Positions 8,981-17,583 of a stretch of 64,000 nucleotides of DNA are shown one piece after another (within the stretch, counting starts at the first letter, position 1; each line of letters opens with the position of its first letter). Under the pieces are notes generated by a model that was given only the letters and a program-made list of their open reading frames with translations, was not told the origin of the DNA and made no database searches. Position numbers and translations under genes: made by a program. The stretch is from Martinezella dioscoreae (GTDB taxonomy: Bacteria; Pseudomonadota; Alphaproteobacteria; Rhizobiales; Rhizobiaceae): contig NZ_BLAJ01000006.1 in the NCBI RefSeq assembly GCF_009176305.1, forward strand, positions 62,001 through 126,000, in the 5' to 3' direction.

Positions 8981-9802
8981 TCAGTTGATGCCTTTGGTCA
9001 GTCCCTGCACGAAATAGCGGTTGAGGACGAGGACGATGAGCACGATTGGCACGGTCGAGAAATGCGCCAACGCCCCCAGCGTCCCCCAGGTGATATCCTT
9101 TGTGCCGTAGGCCGAAAGTAACGCCACCGAGATCGGCTTGGAATCGAGCCGTGTCAGGAACATGGCGAAGAGGAAGTCGTTCCACGAGAAGAGCACGCAA
9201 AAGAGTGCGGAGGCGATGATGCCGGAACGCACCGCGGGCAAAGATACTTTCCAGAAGGCGCTGAACTGCCGGCAGCCATCCGTCAGCGCCGCTTCTTCCA
9301 GCTCCTGCGGCAGGCCACGGAAATAGGAATACATCATCCAGCTCACGAAGGCGGTGTTAAGCACGCAATTGATGAGGACGACGCTGAACAAGCTGCCGAT
9401 AAGGCCGATATCGCGCATCAGCAGATAGAACGGGATAAGCGCCGCGACAGCGGGGACCATGCGGATCGTCATGAAGAAATAAGCAACGCCCATGGCGGCA
9501 GGATGTCTCGAGCGGGCGAGCGCATAGCCGGCAGGAACGCCGAGTATCAGCGAAAACAGCATCGAGCCGCCTGCAATCAAGAGGCTGGAAGCGATGAGGC
9601 TGCCGACATCGAAGATTCGCAGCGCATTGCGGAACTGGTCCAGCGTCGGCGTGAAGAAGAGATGCGGCGGAATGGAGAAGATCGCGTTCGACGGTTTGTA
9701 GGCGGTCATGGCGAGCCACAGGAAGGGCAGCAGGAAGAAGACGAGGGTCAGCAGCAGGAAGCCGCGTCGTGCCGTGTCAAAGACCATGGAGCGTCGCGTC
9801 AT
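8981..9802 (-). CDS. Carbohydrate ABC transporter permease (MalG type)
   Basis: A 273-residue inner-membrane protein with about six hydrophobic segments, starting with LLLTLVFFLLPFLWLAM near residue 17. The ATPase-docking EAA loop reads EEAALTDG near residue 190. It is the second permease of the importer whose binding protein is encoded at 10914-12197. Its start overlaps the previous gene's stop (ATGA at 9799-9802). No ATPase gene follows; the one at 2430-3593 on the other strand probably serves it. Confidence 0.92.
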   Translation of the reverse strand: MTRRSMVFDTARRGFLLLTLVFFLLPFLWLAMTAYKPSNAIFSIPPHLFFTPTLDQFRNALRIFDVGSLIASSLLIAGGSMLFSLILGVPAGYALARSRHPAAMGVAYFFMTIRMVPAVAALIPFYLLMRDIGLIGSLFSVVLINCVLNTAFVSWMMYSYFRGLPQELEEAALTDGCRQFSAFWKVSLPAVRSGIIASALFCVLFSWNDFLFAMFLTRLDSKPISVALLSAYGTKDITWGTLGALAHFSTVPIVLIVLVLNRYFVQGLTKGIN

Positions 9803-10761
9803 CGGCCGTTGGCCTTCTTGTCGAAATGGCGGATCATGAGGATGAAGCAGGTGGCGATGATCGCCACACAGAGAAGCGCGATGTTGGAAATCGCCGACGC
9901 CTTGCCGATATTGAAGAAGCTCAGGCCCTCCTTCACCGCATAGACCATGAGCATGTTGGTCGAATTGCCCGGTCCGCCACCGGTCGTCACGAACACGCTG
10001 TCAAAGACGCGGAAGGCGTCGATGGTGCGCAGCGTCAGCGCCAGCATGACGGCTGGCAGCATGAGCGGCAAGGTGATGGAACGGAAGGTGCGCCAGGCGG
10101 TTGCTCCGTCGACGGCGGCGGCCTCCAGGAGGTCGCCGGGCAGCGCCTTTAGGCCGGCCAGCAGAATGAGCGCGACGAGCGGCGTCCATTCCCAGATGTC
10201 GATGAAGATGAGCGTGGCCAGCGCGGTCGACGGCGTGGCGAAGAGGCCGCGCGGATCGGTGATACCCCACTGGGCAAGATAATAGCCGACCATGCCGTAG
10301 TCGGCGAGCAGCAAGCCCTTGAAGATGAGACCGACGACCAGCGGCGTGATGGTGACGGGAACAAGGATCAATGTCAGGCAGACGCGATTAAACCGGTCGT
10401 CGCGCCAGAGCGCCAGCGCGATGACAAAGCCGAAGATGAGTTCGATGGCGACGGAAAAGACGGTGAAGATCACCGTATTGGCGATGGCGCCGCGAAAATC
10501 GGCGTCTGCCAGCAGGTTGAAGTAATTGTCGATGCCGACGAAATGCGTCCGCGCCGGTTTCAGCAGATTGTATTCGTATAGGCTGTACCACATGCCTTTT
10601 ACGAGCGGGAAGACGCCGAGCGCGATCACATAGGCGACGGCGGGGAGCGCCATGGCAAGCAGGAACAATTTTCGCCGCGTGGCAAAAGGGACAGGCGAGA
10701 AGCCCGTGGCCGCCTTGCTTTCAACGGAGCTGGTCAGGTTCATCGCGTAATTCGTCATCAC
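9799..10761 (-). CDS. Carbohydrate ABC transporter permease (MalF type)
   Basis: A 320-residue permease with a cytoplasmic N-terminus of about 25 residues, a first membrane segment near 29-50 (LFLLAMALPAVAYVIALGVF) and further segments. The EAA loop reads EAAAVDGATAWRTF near residue 215. It forms the channel with the MalG-type partner directly downstream. Start is ATG 10761 or the adjacent ATG 10758. It follows the binding-protein gene after a 150-base gap containing a hairpin. Confidence 0.92.
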   Translation of the reverse strand: MMTNYAMNLTSSVESKAATGFSPVPFATRRKLFLLAMALPAVAYVIALGVFPLVKGMWYSLYEYNLLKPARTHFVGIDNYFNLLADADFRGAIANTVIFTVFSVAIELIFGFVIALALWRDDRFNRVCLTLILVPVTITPLVVGLIFKGLLLADYGMVGYYLAQWGITDPRGLFATPSTALATLIFIDIWEWTPLVALILLAGLKALPGDLLEAAAVDGATAWRTFRSITLPLMLPAVMLALTLRTIDAFRVFDSVFVTTGGGPGNSTNMLMVYAVKEGLSFFNIGKASAISNIALLCVAIIATCFILMIRHFDKKANGR

Positions 10762-10877
10762 CGAATGGCCGTTTGCTTCGCGTTTCGATCTGAGAGGAAA
10801 ACGGGCCGGCGTGCAAACGGAATCTTGCTTTCAGCGTACCGTTGAAGCTCGCGCGACCAGCGCCCTCGAAAATGAAA

Positions 10878-10908
10878 GGCCGCGTCACGGTCTTTCGTGA
10901 AGCGGGCC
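10878..10908 (-). terminator. Intercistronic hairpin after binding-protein gene
   Basis: On the minus strand GGCCCGCTTCACG and CGTGACGCGGCC form a stem with a six-base loop and one bulge, followed by TTTCATTTTC. It lies six bases after the binding-protein stop and before the permease genes. In many ABC operons such a hairpin partly terminates or stabilises transcript so that binding protein exceeds permease. That role is inferred here. Confidence 0.5.
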
Positions 10909-10913
10909 TGTTC

Positions 10914-12197
10914 TTAGAACAGCTTGGCGGCTGCTTCCTGCGCCGCGTCAAGCGCGGCCTTGGGCTCGACCGTACCAACGAGGACGGAGTTGACTGCCGT
11001 GCCCAGGATGTCCTGGATTTCCGGATACTCCGGAATGCGCGGGCGATAGTCGCCGTCGCCGTTCTCGAAGACTTCGTTGAGGACAGGCAGGAATGGATAC
11101 TTGGCGTTCAGCTCCTTGTCGGTAACCGTGCTCTTGCGGATGTAGCTGCCCGCACCGAGCATATTCATCTCCTTCTGGATCTTCGGACTGATGACCCATT
11201 TGATGAAGGTCCAGGCGGCTTCTTTCTGCTTGTCCTTCGCATCGGCGTTGATGGCCATGCCCCAGCCGCCGATTCCGTAGATCTTCGGTAAACCCTTACC
11301 GCGCGGAGCAAGCGCGACATCGACCTTGCCGACCACCTTCGACGTCTTCGGATCGTAATAGCCGGGCGCGCCGACAGACCAAGTCTGCATCGTGGCGGCA
11401 ATCCCTTGGCGGAAGCTTTCCTCGCGGCCGCCCCAGTCATAGTCGGCGGCACCGGGAGGAGCTGCCTTCTTGAAGAGATCGCGATAAACAGTCAGGCTCT
11501 TGATATTGGCTTCGGAATTGAGCGCGGGCTTGCCGTCCTTGTCGAGGATGGCGCCGCCCATTTCGGCGTTATATTGCATCCAGTCCTGAGCGACCGCCGG
11601 GCCTTTCTGGCCGTTGGCGACAAAGCCGTACTGCTTCTTGGCCGGGTCGGTCAGCTTATAGGCGGCGGCAACCAGATCTTCCATCGTTTCCGGCGCCTTC
11701 AGGCCGGCGGCATCGAAGAGATCCTTGCGATAGGCGAGAACGTTGGCATAGCCGGCAAAGGGGTAGGCGACCTGCTTGCCTTTGTAGTTGCCGAGCGCTT
11801 CCATGAGCTTGGGATAGATGTCGGCGGTATCGAGCTCCTTGGCATCGCGCTTCATCAGGTCGTTGAGATCAATCGTATAGCCATTGGCGGCGAACTGCCC
11901 TGCCCAGACGATGTCCATGGTGATCAGGTCATAGCCGGCGGTGTGGCCCACGAAATCGGCGGTCGTCTTCGTCAGCAGAGAGCCGTAATCCATGATGTCG
12001 ACCTTGATCTCTGCGCCGGTCGCTTCCTTGAACTCGGGCGCGATCTGCGCCAGCACGGCCGAAAACTGGTCGTTCATGGATGCCAGATTGAGAGTGATGC
12101 CGGCCAGCGGCTTGTCGGCGGCCTGCGCCATGCCCGCTGTCAGGGCAAGGATGCAAACGGTAGCAAATTTCTGAAAATTCCCCTTCATGAATGTCAT
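10914..12197 (-). CDS. ABC transporter extracellular solute-binding protein (sugar type)
   Basis: A 427-residue periplasmic binding protein (SBP family 1). A Sec signal peptide is visible: FATVCILALTAGMAQA then ADKPLAG. I chose ATG 12197 because AAGGAG lies seven bases upstream. A further ATG at 12215 would overlap that ribosome site. It delivers substrate to the two permeases encoded downstream. It is divergent from the monooxygenase gene, with a palindrome between them, so both are probably controlled together. The ligand is unknown. Confidence 0.93.
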   Translation of the reverse strand: MTFMKGNFQKFATVCILALTAGMAQAADKPLAGITLNLASMNDQFSAVLAQIAPEFKEATGAEIKVDIMDYGSLLTKTTADFVGHTAGYDLITMDIVWAGQFAANGYTIDLNDLMKRDAKELDTADIYPKLMEALGNYKGKQVAYPFAGYANVLAYRKDLFDAAGLKAPETMEDLVAAAYKLTDPAKKQYGFVANGQKGPAVAQDWMQYNAEMGGAILDKDGKPALNSEANIKSLTVYRDLFKKAAPPGAADYDWGGREESFRQGIAATMQTWSVGAPGYYDPKTSKVVGKVDVALAPRGKGLPKIYGIGGWGMAINADAKDKQKEAAWTFIKWVISPKIQKEMNMLGAGSYIRKSTVTDKELNAKYPFLPVLNEVFENGDGDYRPRIPEYPEIQDILGTAVNSVLVGTVEPKAALDAAQEAAAKLF

Positions 12198-12250
12198 TAG
12201 TGTTCTCCTTTTCATGATTGATTGCCACTATACATCAAACAAAAACGCAC

Positions 12251-12264
12251 TCAAGTACACTTGA
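12251..12264. promoter_or_regulatory. Palindromic operator candidate
   Basis: TCAAGT-AC-ACTTGA is a perfect six-base inverted repeat in the 240-base region between the divergent binding-protein and monooxygenase genes. Nearby AT-rich sequence (12278-12310) carries AACAAAATTGAACAAT, similar to a string upstream of the SDR operon. Either could bind a regulator of both transcripts. Confidence 0.4.
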
Positions 12265-12437
12265 CAAAAAAGCAATAACGGCCTGAATATAACAAAATTG
12301 AACAATATCGCTCATTTTTTGCTTGATGATTGTGCAATATGCCTCGTTTTTGCGCATCGGCCGGCTTGCTTAAGAGACTGCGGTCATGCCGGACTTGGCG
12401 CGAGGCCGTGTCAAAGAAAAAAATGTCAGGATCGAAC

Positions 12438-13901
12438 ATGAATGGGGGTCTCAGCATATCGCGACTTGAAACGCTAGAAAAACGGCTCGTCGCCGAGATG
12501 GAGGCCACGGAAGCGCTCGGGCGGGTCTGGGCTCCAGCACCGGAGCCAGGACCTGCTTGTATCTCGCGCTATAATGTCGTGATCTGTGGGGCCGGCATGT
12601 CGGGGCTCGCTATCGCCTTTGGCCTGAAACGGCGTGGGGTTGCGGGTGTTCAGGTGATCGACAAGGCCGGGAAGGGGCGGGAAGGGCCTTGGATCGGCTG
12701 CGCGCGCATGAAGACGCTGCGCTCGCCGAAATATCTCGCGGGGCCGGATTTTGGCCTGCCGTCGCTGACGCCGCGCGCCTGGTACGAAGCCGTCCATGGC
12801 ACAGACGCCTATGAAAGCCTCGACAAGATGTCACGGCAAGACTGGATGGCCTATCTCGGCTGGTATCGTGCGGTGACGGAGCCTGATGTGGCCAACGGCA
12901 CGAGCCTTGCCGGTATCTCGCAAGTCGGCGGCTGGTTGCGGCTTGCGCTCGAAGCGGACGGTGAAACGCGACAGATCGAATGCCATCGGCTTGTGCTGGC
13001 GACCGGTATTGATGGCGGCGGCGCGCCCATGATCCCCGATTTCGTTCGTACCTTGCCCAAGTCGTACTGGACCCATAGTGCCGAGATCGCAGACGACAGC
13101 CATCTCAAGGATCGAGATGTCGCCATTCTGGGTTCGGCGACCTCCAGCTTCGACTGGGCGGTGACGGCTTTGGAAAAGGGTGCGAAAAGCGTGGCGATGA
13201 TCGGCCGCTCGCGCAATTTCGGCCGGACGGAAGTGTTGGCCTGGACCAATTTTCCGGGCTTCCTCGGTCATTTCGGCGATCTGTCGGATCTGCAAAAATG
13301 GCGCTATATGCGGCTATACAATGGCTTCAAGATCCCGCCGACACAGGATCAGTTCGACCGTGTCGTGTCCGATCCGCGCTTCACGATGGCGCTGGGCCAC
13401 AAGGTGCAGTCCGTGACATTGGATGCCGCGCGGGTTGTGATCGAAAGCGACAGCGGCATGTTCAGCGCCGATCATCTCCTGCTTGGAACCGGTTATACGA
13501 TCGATTTCAACCAGCGCGCGGAATTGAAGAGCATTGCGCCGCATGTTGCTTTCTGGTCCGATCGTTTCACGCCGCCGGATGGCGAGGCATCGGCCGAGAT
13601 CGCGGCCCATCCCTATCTCGGGCGCGGCTTCGAACTCACGCCGAAGAATGCGGCGACCCATGGCTGGCTGTCGCACATCCATTTGTTTAATTGTTCAGCC
13701 ATTGCTAGCCTAGGCCCGATCAGTAACGGTGTGACTGGCATGAAATACGGTCTGCCGCGCATCGTCGATGCGGTTGTGGGTGGTCTCTTTCACGAGGCGG
13801 CCGACGATTTTCTCCGTGACCTTGCGGCCTATCGGGAGCATCATTTCGATCCGCGCGGCTATGATGGAGACCTTGAAGGCATGAAGGAAGTGTCATCATG
13901 A
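12438..13901 (+). CDS. FAD-dependent monooxygenase-like oxidoreductase
   Basis: A 487-residue flavoprotein. The FAD Rossmann motif VVICGAGMSGLAIAFG lies near residue 50, a second nucleotide-binding segment VAILGSATSSFDWAV near 230, and GTGYTIDF near 350. The layout fits flavin-containing or Baeyer-Villiger-type monooxygenases and related NADPH-dependent hydroxylases. I chose ATG 12438, six bases after AGGA; upstream in-frame ATGs lack a ribosome site. The stop overlaps the next start (ATGA), so it is coupled to a questin-oxidase-like protein. It probably oxidises the compound taken up by the divergent transporter. Confidence 0.82.
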   Translation: MNGGLSISRLETLEKRLVAEMEATEALGRVWAPAPEPGPACISRYNVVICGAGMSGLAIAFGLKRRGVAGVQVIDKAGKGREGPWIGCARMKTLRSPKYLAGPDFGLPSLTPRAWYEAVHGTDAYESLDKMSRQDWMAYLGWYRAVTEPDVANGTSLAGISQVGGWLRLALEADGETRQIECHRLVLATGIDGGGAPMIPDFVRTLPKSYWTHSAEIADDSHLKDRDVAILGSATSSFDWAVTALEKGAKSVAMIGRSRNFGRTEVLAWTNFPGFLGHFGDLSDLQKWRYMRLYNGFKIPPTQDQFDRVVSDPRFTMALGHKVQSVTLDAARVVIESDSGMFSADHLLLGTGYTIDFNQRAELKSIAPHVAFWSDRFTPPDGEASAEIAAHPYLGRGFELTPKNAATHGWLSHIHLFNCSAIASLGPISNGVTGMKYGLPRIVDAVVGGLFHEAADDFLRDLAAYREHHFDPRGYDGDLEGMKEVSS

Positions 13902-14923
13902 CAATCATACCTACGTTTCCGCTCGACAAGGTTCTGGAAAGGGCTCGGCGTGACAGCGTGGAATTTCCCTATCTGCTCGCCAATCACGTTCCAATGGTCC
14001 TCGTGGCGCTCGATCGCATGGGCGCGACCCCTGAGCGTCTCGACGAATGGTACGAGATTTATCGCGTGGCAAACCAGCTCGTTCCCGCGCCGCCAACCGT
14101 GGCCCCGATCGAGCGTGAGCATTGGGACGTGGCGCTCGGTGACCGGACGCGGGAATCAGATTATCGCGCCTATTTCGTCGCGGAAGTCGAACGGCTCGGG
14201 ACCGATGCCGCGATCCGCCATTATTTGCCTCGGCTTATCCAGGGTGTGGCCGGCAGTGCGCTGCACCCGCTGATGCGGCTGGCTTACGCGGTGCTCAACA
14301 GCGACCCAGCGGAAGTGGGAACGGCGCTCGGATACTGGGCAACCTGTTATCTGCCCTTGCCCGATCCGACTGGGATAAAACCGGACACGGACGATCCGGC
14401 AGCGATTCTCGCTGCTATGAATGATGTTGCCGGCGCACACGACTATGTGCCTGAAACCGATCTTCTCTGGCACAATATACGCGAAGTCGCCGCCTTGCCG
14501 GACTTTCCGCCGGTGATCGATCGCTTGCGCATTGATGAAGCGACACCGAAACGCATGGCGGAGACGGCCCTGGCCCTATTCGCCGCGACCATGGATTTCT
14601 CGGCGCTCCACGCCGTTACCGGCTTGCATTGGGCTCGGTTGGTCGCGCCGCATCTGGATGCTCCGCTGCCGCTCTACCGTGCCTTTTGGCAGGTGATTGC
14701 CACACTCGTTCCGAAGATCGGCTTCCCGGTGCTTCCGACCGCCGAAGCCCTTCAGGTGATGCGTGAGATGCAGGTGCCGGACTGGCCGGAGATAAGGGCC
14801 GCCGCGGTGGCCTCTAACGACGAACACGACGTTAGCCTGGTCTTTTCGGCGTTGCAGGAACACCTGGCCTGGGGTGATCCTCTTTATCGAGTCGTGGCGG
14901 CGCGCCGCGTCCGGCTGATCTAG
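13898..14923 (+). CDS. Questin oxidase-like protein (DUF4243)
   Basis: A 341-residue protein with no signal peptide. The segments HYLPRLIQGVAGSALHPLMR, LAYAV and LGYWATCYL resemble the questin oxidase/AflY family, whose fungal members take part in Baeyer-Villiger-type ring cleavage. It overlaps the flavin monooxygenase gene by four bases. The two may carry out successive or joint oxidation. The family call is from recalled motif resemblance and was not checked by search. Confidence 0.65.
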   Translation: MTIIPTFPLDKVLERARRDSVEFPYLLANHVPMVLVALDRMGATPERLDEWYEIYRVANQLVPAPPTVAPIEREHWDVALGDRTRESDYRAYFVAEVERLGTDAAIRHYLPRLIQGVAGSALHPLMRLAYAVLNSDPAEVGTALGYWATCYLPLPDPTGIKPDTDDPAAILAAMNDVAGAHDYVPETDLLWHNIREVAALPDFPPVIDRLRIDEATPKRMAETALALFAATMDFSALHAVTGLHWARLVAPHLDAPLPLYRAFWQVIATLVPKIGFPVLPTAEALQVMREMQVPDWPEIRAAAVASNDEHDVSLVFSALQEHLAWGDPLYRVVAARRVRLI

Positions 14924-15514
14924 AGGTTGGCGTGCTGAGTTTCAGCTCAATTTGAGCCACTTTTTCATTTCGCGTTGTACCAACTGAGTGCAATTATGGT
15001 GTTGATCGAAAACATTTTCTTGCGGTGTGGGCGGATCCGTCCAGAATAAAAAAGTGAATTAAATTCGTGCGATAATCAACAGACGGAGTATTAGTCGCTG
15101 TCAAAACGGACCGTGCAGGTCTTTGACGCCGAGGCCGGGCATAGTGGAAACCATCAAAGGGCTCGGCGTAATGGACCACGCCGCTGCGTTCCTCGTCGAA
15201 CACCTGCCAGATCGTTCGATCTCTCTGCTCGGGGTAGCGGTGTGCCTCGGCATAGGCAAGGCTACGACGCATCGGCAACCCCTCTTCGCTTCCAGCATAT
15301 GGAACGGCTTGATAAGCCGACGAGCCCGTCGAAGTTTTGCCGGACGATGAGCTAGATGATCGAACAAAAGCGATATGAGAGCGCTCTACTTCATCACTGT
15401 GTAAGGCCGGATGGAATCATGGGTCAGCTCTCGCAGTATACAAGAAACCTTCCGGAAACTACCAAGAGCTAAAAAGCGTTCTCTTGCTGTGAACCTTATC
15501 AGCAGGAGACAGCA
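14924..15514. other. Mostly non-coding gap
   Basis: Nothing here is firmly recognised. The only candidate is the small minus-strand reading frame 14994-15272. The last bases before 15515 carry the ribosome site of the next gene. Confidence 0.5.
14994..15272 (-). CDS. Small hypothetical protein (weak)
   Basis: A 92-residue frame starting at ATG 15272, with GAGGGG six bases upstream. The product begins MRRSLAYAEAHRYPEQRDRT and contains WQVFDEERSGVVHYAEPF. I do not recognise a family. The good ribosome site and acidic/aromatic middle favour a real gene. The arginine-rich tail and isolated position argue for caution; it may be a remnant. Confidence 0.3.
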   Translation of the reverse strand: MRRSLAYAEAHRYPEQRDRTIWQVFDEERSGVVHYAEPFDGFHYARPRRQRPARSVLTATNTPSVDYRTNLIHFFILDGSAHTARKCFRSTP

Positions 15515-15802
15515 ATGGCGGATAACAGCACCACGACAATCAGCGCCACATTCCAAATACGTCAGGCAACAAATCTTGTCGTCGAACATCTAGTTCAGGA
15601 GCACGCAATTTCGAGGCAGGACATTTTCGCTCAATCGGCAAACGATCGCAACACCGCAGGTTCGGCGGCCTCGGGAGGCGATATCCGGTATGACGAGGGA
15701 GCTCGCGGTGACGCACCGTTGGCGGGCGGGATCGAGGTCTCGGCGGATATCGTGCCAAATCCGGCTTACCTTCGCCGAGAGACTTTAGAGCATCATGGTT
15801 GA
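15515..15802 (+). CDS. Conserved small rhizobial protein
   Basis: A 95-residue protein beginning MADNSTTTISATFQIRQATN, with AGGAG seven bases before the ATG. It has an N-terminal FQIRQATNLVVEHLVQEH segment and an acidic, glycine-rich C-terminus. It resembles unnamed short proteins I recall from Rhizobium genomes. Function is unknown. It overlaps the next gene by eight bases, so the two are probably co-translated. Confidence 0.7.
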   Translation: MADNSTTTISATFQIRQATNLVVEHLVQEHAISRQDIFAQSANDRNTAGSAASGGDIRYDEGARGDAPLAGGIEVSADIVPNPAYLRRETLEHHG

Positions 15803-16211
15803 GATCGTCCGCGTATTCGCCTTCGGAACCTTGAAGAAGGGTTTTGTGCTGCATCAGCGAGGCTTGGCAGGCGCGCATTATTGTGGCCGCGCTCAGACGC
15901 GAAAGGCCTATCCAATGGTGATCGCGGGTCAATGGTTTGCACCCATGATGTTTGATGAACCTGGAACCGGATCGATCGTCAGCGGCGAACTCTACGAACT
16001 GAGCGGGGAAATGCTAAGCAAACTTGATAGGCTCGAGTCCGTCGGCCAGCCTGGGCACTTTCGCAAACGGATCGAACTTGAAACCGCTAGCGGCAATCTT
16101 GCTGACGCTTTTGCCTATTTCAAGGCTCGCAGGTTGGCGGTGCCGATATATACTGGCTATCTCTCCACCTATGACGACGATCGCTTCGTTCCAACAGAGC
16201 GACGAAGCTGA
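15795..16211 (+). CDS. Gamma-glutamylcyclotransferase-like (AIG2/GGACT fold) protein
   Basis: A 138-residue protein. VFAFGTLKKGF near residue 7 matches the YGTL substrate loop of this fold, and GELYELSGEMLSKLDRLES near residue 62 supplies the usual acidic segment. Family members release 5-oxoproline from gamma-glutamyl amines or peptides. Specificity is not predictable. Coupled to the small gene upstream. Confidence 0.8.
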   Translation: MVEIVRVFAFGTLKKGFVLHQRGLAGAHYCGRAQTRKAYPMVIAGQWFAPMMFDEPGTGSIVSGELYELSGEMLSKLDRLESVGQPGHFRKRIELETASGNLADAFAYFKARRLAVPIYTGYLSTYDDDRFVPTERRS

Positions 16212-16641
16212 GTGAGACACGATTGTTTCGAGTTGGACTTTGGAAGGGAGGGCGCAAGCTGCTTCAATGCAGGTAATGCCGATCCGCTCATATAGTCGAT
16301 GGACGGATCACCTGGGTCCGCGGGCAAAGATTGGCTTGAGGACAGGAAGGTTCGAAGTGAGCGATTAAGCCTGCGCTGAAAACATTGCCAAATGCAATGC
16401 GCCTCCCGTTCCGCGCGGGCTTTATCTTCGCCGTCCTGAAACAATCAAGAGGTTTGCCTCAACGGGTGCTTGTGATCAAACTTGTAATCCAATTGAGAAA
16501 GGCAGGCGGCGGTCGAGCCGCCTCGCTGGTTAGGCCATGCCAAGCGGCGGTATCGTGGAACCAACAGTTAGACTCCGTGTCGGCGGTGGCAAACGAATTT
16601 GTCTTGACTGATTTCCTCAACGATCTTTAATTAACTGATCT
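16212..16641. other. Non-coding gap
   Basis: No gene is recognised between the cyclotransferase-like gene and the GntR control region. Reading frames here are short, lack ribosome sites and show no family motif. Confidence 0.5.
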
Positions 16642-16656
16642 ACTGGACCAACCAGT
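16642..16656. promoter_or_regulatory. FadR/GntR-type operator
   Basis: ACTGG-ACCAA-CCAGT is an inverted repeat 16 bases before the gntR start. It closely resembles the FadR-subfamily pattern CTGGTCNNACCAG. The likely ligand is the regulator encoded immediately downstream, which would make the gene autoregulated. Confidence 0.6.
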
Positions 16657-16671
16657 GGACCGGGGGGAGCG

Positions 16672-17415
16672 ATGGACGAAAGTCCGATCTTGACCGAGGG
16701 GCCGAATATCGCGCGGAGTCTCGCCCGCCGAACGGCGCGTGATGTCATCGCCGAGAAGCTGATGGTCCTGATCGCCACCAATATGTTGCGACCGGGCGAC
16801 GAGCTACCGGGCGAGCGCGAATTGGCCAACGTTCTCCATGTCAGCCGCGAAACGGTGCGTGGCGCGATTCAGGCGCTCGCCGCGCAGGGCATCATCGAGG
16901 TTTCACATGGCAGCCGCAGTCGTGTCTGCGAGGTCGATCTCAGCCACATTACCGTGACGATTGCCTCTTCCAATGCAATTGACGGCTACGATCTGGACTC
17001 CGTCCATGCCGCGCGTCTTCATATCGAGCTCAAGGTTGTCGGCGATGCCGCCGAGCGCATCGATGACGTCACTCTGGCAAAGGTGCAGGCTCTGCTGGAG
17101 GCTCAGCGCCTCGGGGGTAACGATGCGATGCGTTTCCTGATATGCGACCGCGAATTCCACGTGGCGATCTATCGGGCCTGCGGAAACCCGCTGCTGGCCG
17201 CCTTCGTCACCGATTTATACACTTACATGATGAATTACCGCCGCCACGTCATGGCCAAGCCGGGCGCCATCGAGGCAAGCTACCTCGATCATCTGGCCAT
17301 CTTCGAGGCGCTCGCTCGCCATGATCGCGACGCCGTCGTTGCGGCCTTCGAGCATCATCTGACACGTATTTACGATACGACCAAGGTTCAACTGGCGAGC
17401 GGCAATCCGGTCTGA
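16672..17415 (+). CDS. GntR family regulator, FadR/FCD subfamily
   Basis: A 247-residue regulator. The N-terminal winged helix covers about residues 20-85 (MLRPGDELPGERELANVLHV then SRETVRGAIQALAAQGIIEV). The C-terminal FCD ligand domain is all-helical, with Asp and His residues near 160-210 that usually bind metal and effector. It lies directly upstream of a complete sugar ABC operon on the same strand and is probably its local regulator. The FadR-like palindrome at 16642 supports autoregulation. Confidence 0.92.
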   Translation: MDESPILTEGPNIARSLARRTARDVIAEKLMVLIATNMLRPGDELPGERELANVLHVSRETVRGAIQALAAQGIIEVSHGSRSRVCEVDLSHITVTIASSNAIDGYDLDSVHAARLHIELKVVGDAAERIDDVTLAKVQALLEAQRLGGNDAMRFLICDREFHVAIYRACGNPLLAAFVTDLYTYMMNYRRHVMAKPGAIEASYLDHLAIFEALARHDRDAVVAAFEHHLTRIYDTTKVQLASGNPV

Positions 17416-17583
17416 TCCGACCAGCATGAGGGGATTTGACTGACATGAATGTGAGGGAGACAAAGATGCCGGTCGGCAGCGGGGAATAGGACGTCGAAAT
17501 TGGATTAATGCGTTCCGGCGGTGGTGTCTCGGAGGAGGGATGACCGCAGGTCAGGAAAGTGAAAGGTTCTGGGAGGGACTTTT

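Noticed and set aside
11406..12200. 264-codon plus-strand frame opposite the binding-protein gene
   Set aside because: No motif; the minus strand has a signal peptide, ribosome site and family similarity.
12262..12300. TTGACA with a distant TATAAC resembling a sigma-70 promoter
   Set aside because: The spacing (21 bases) is too long and no better -10 lies at 16-18 bases.
15431..15462. GGAAA...CGTT upstream of the gene at 15515
   Set aside because: Differs from GGAAC and spacing is 18 before CGTT; too weak to call an EcfG promoter.
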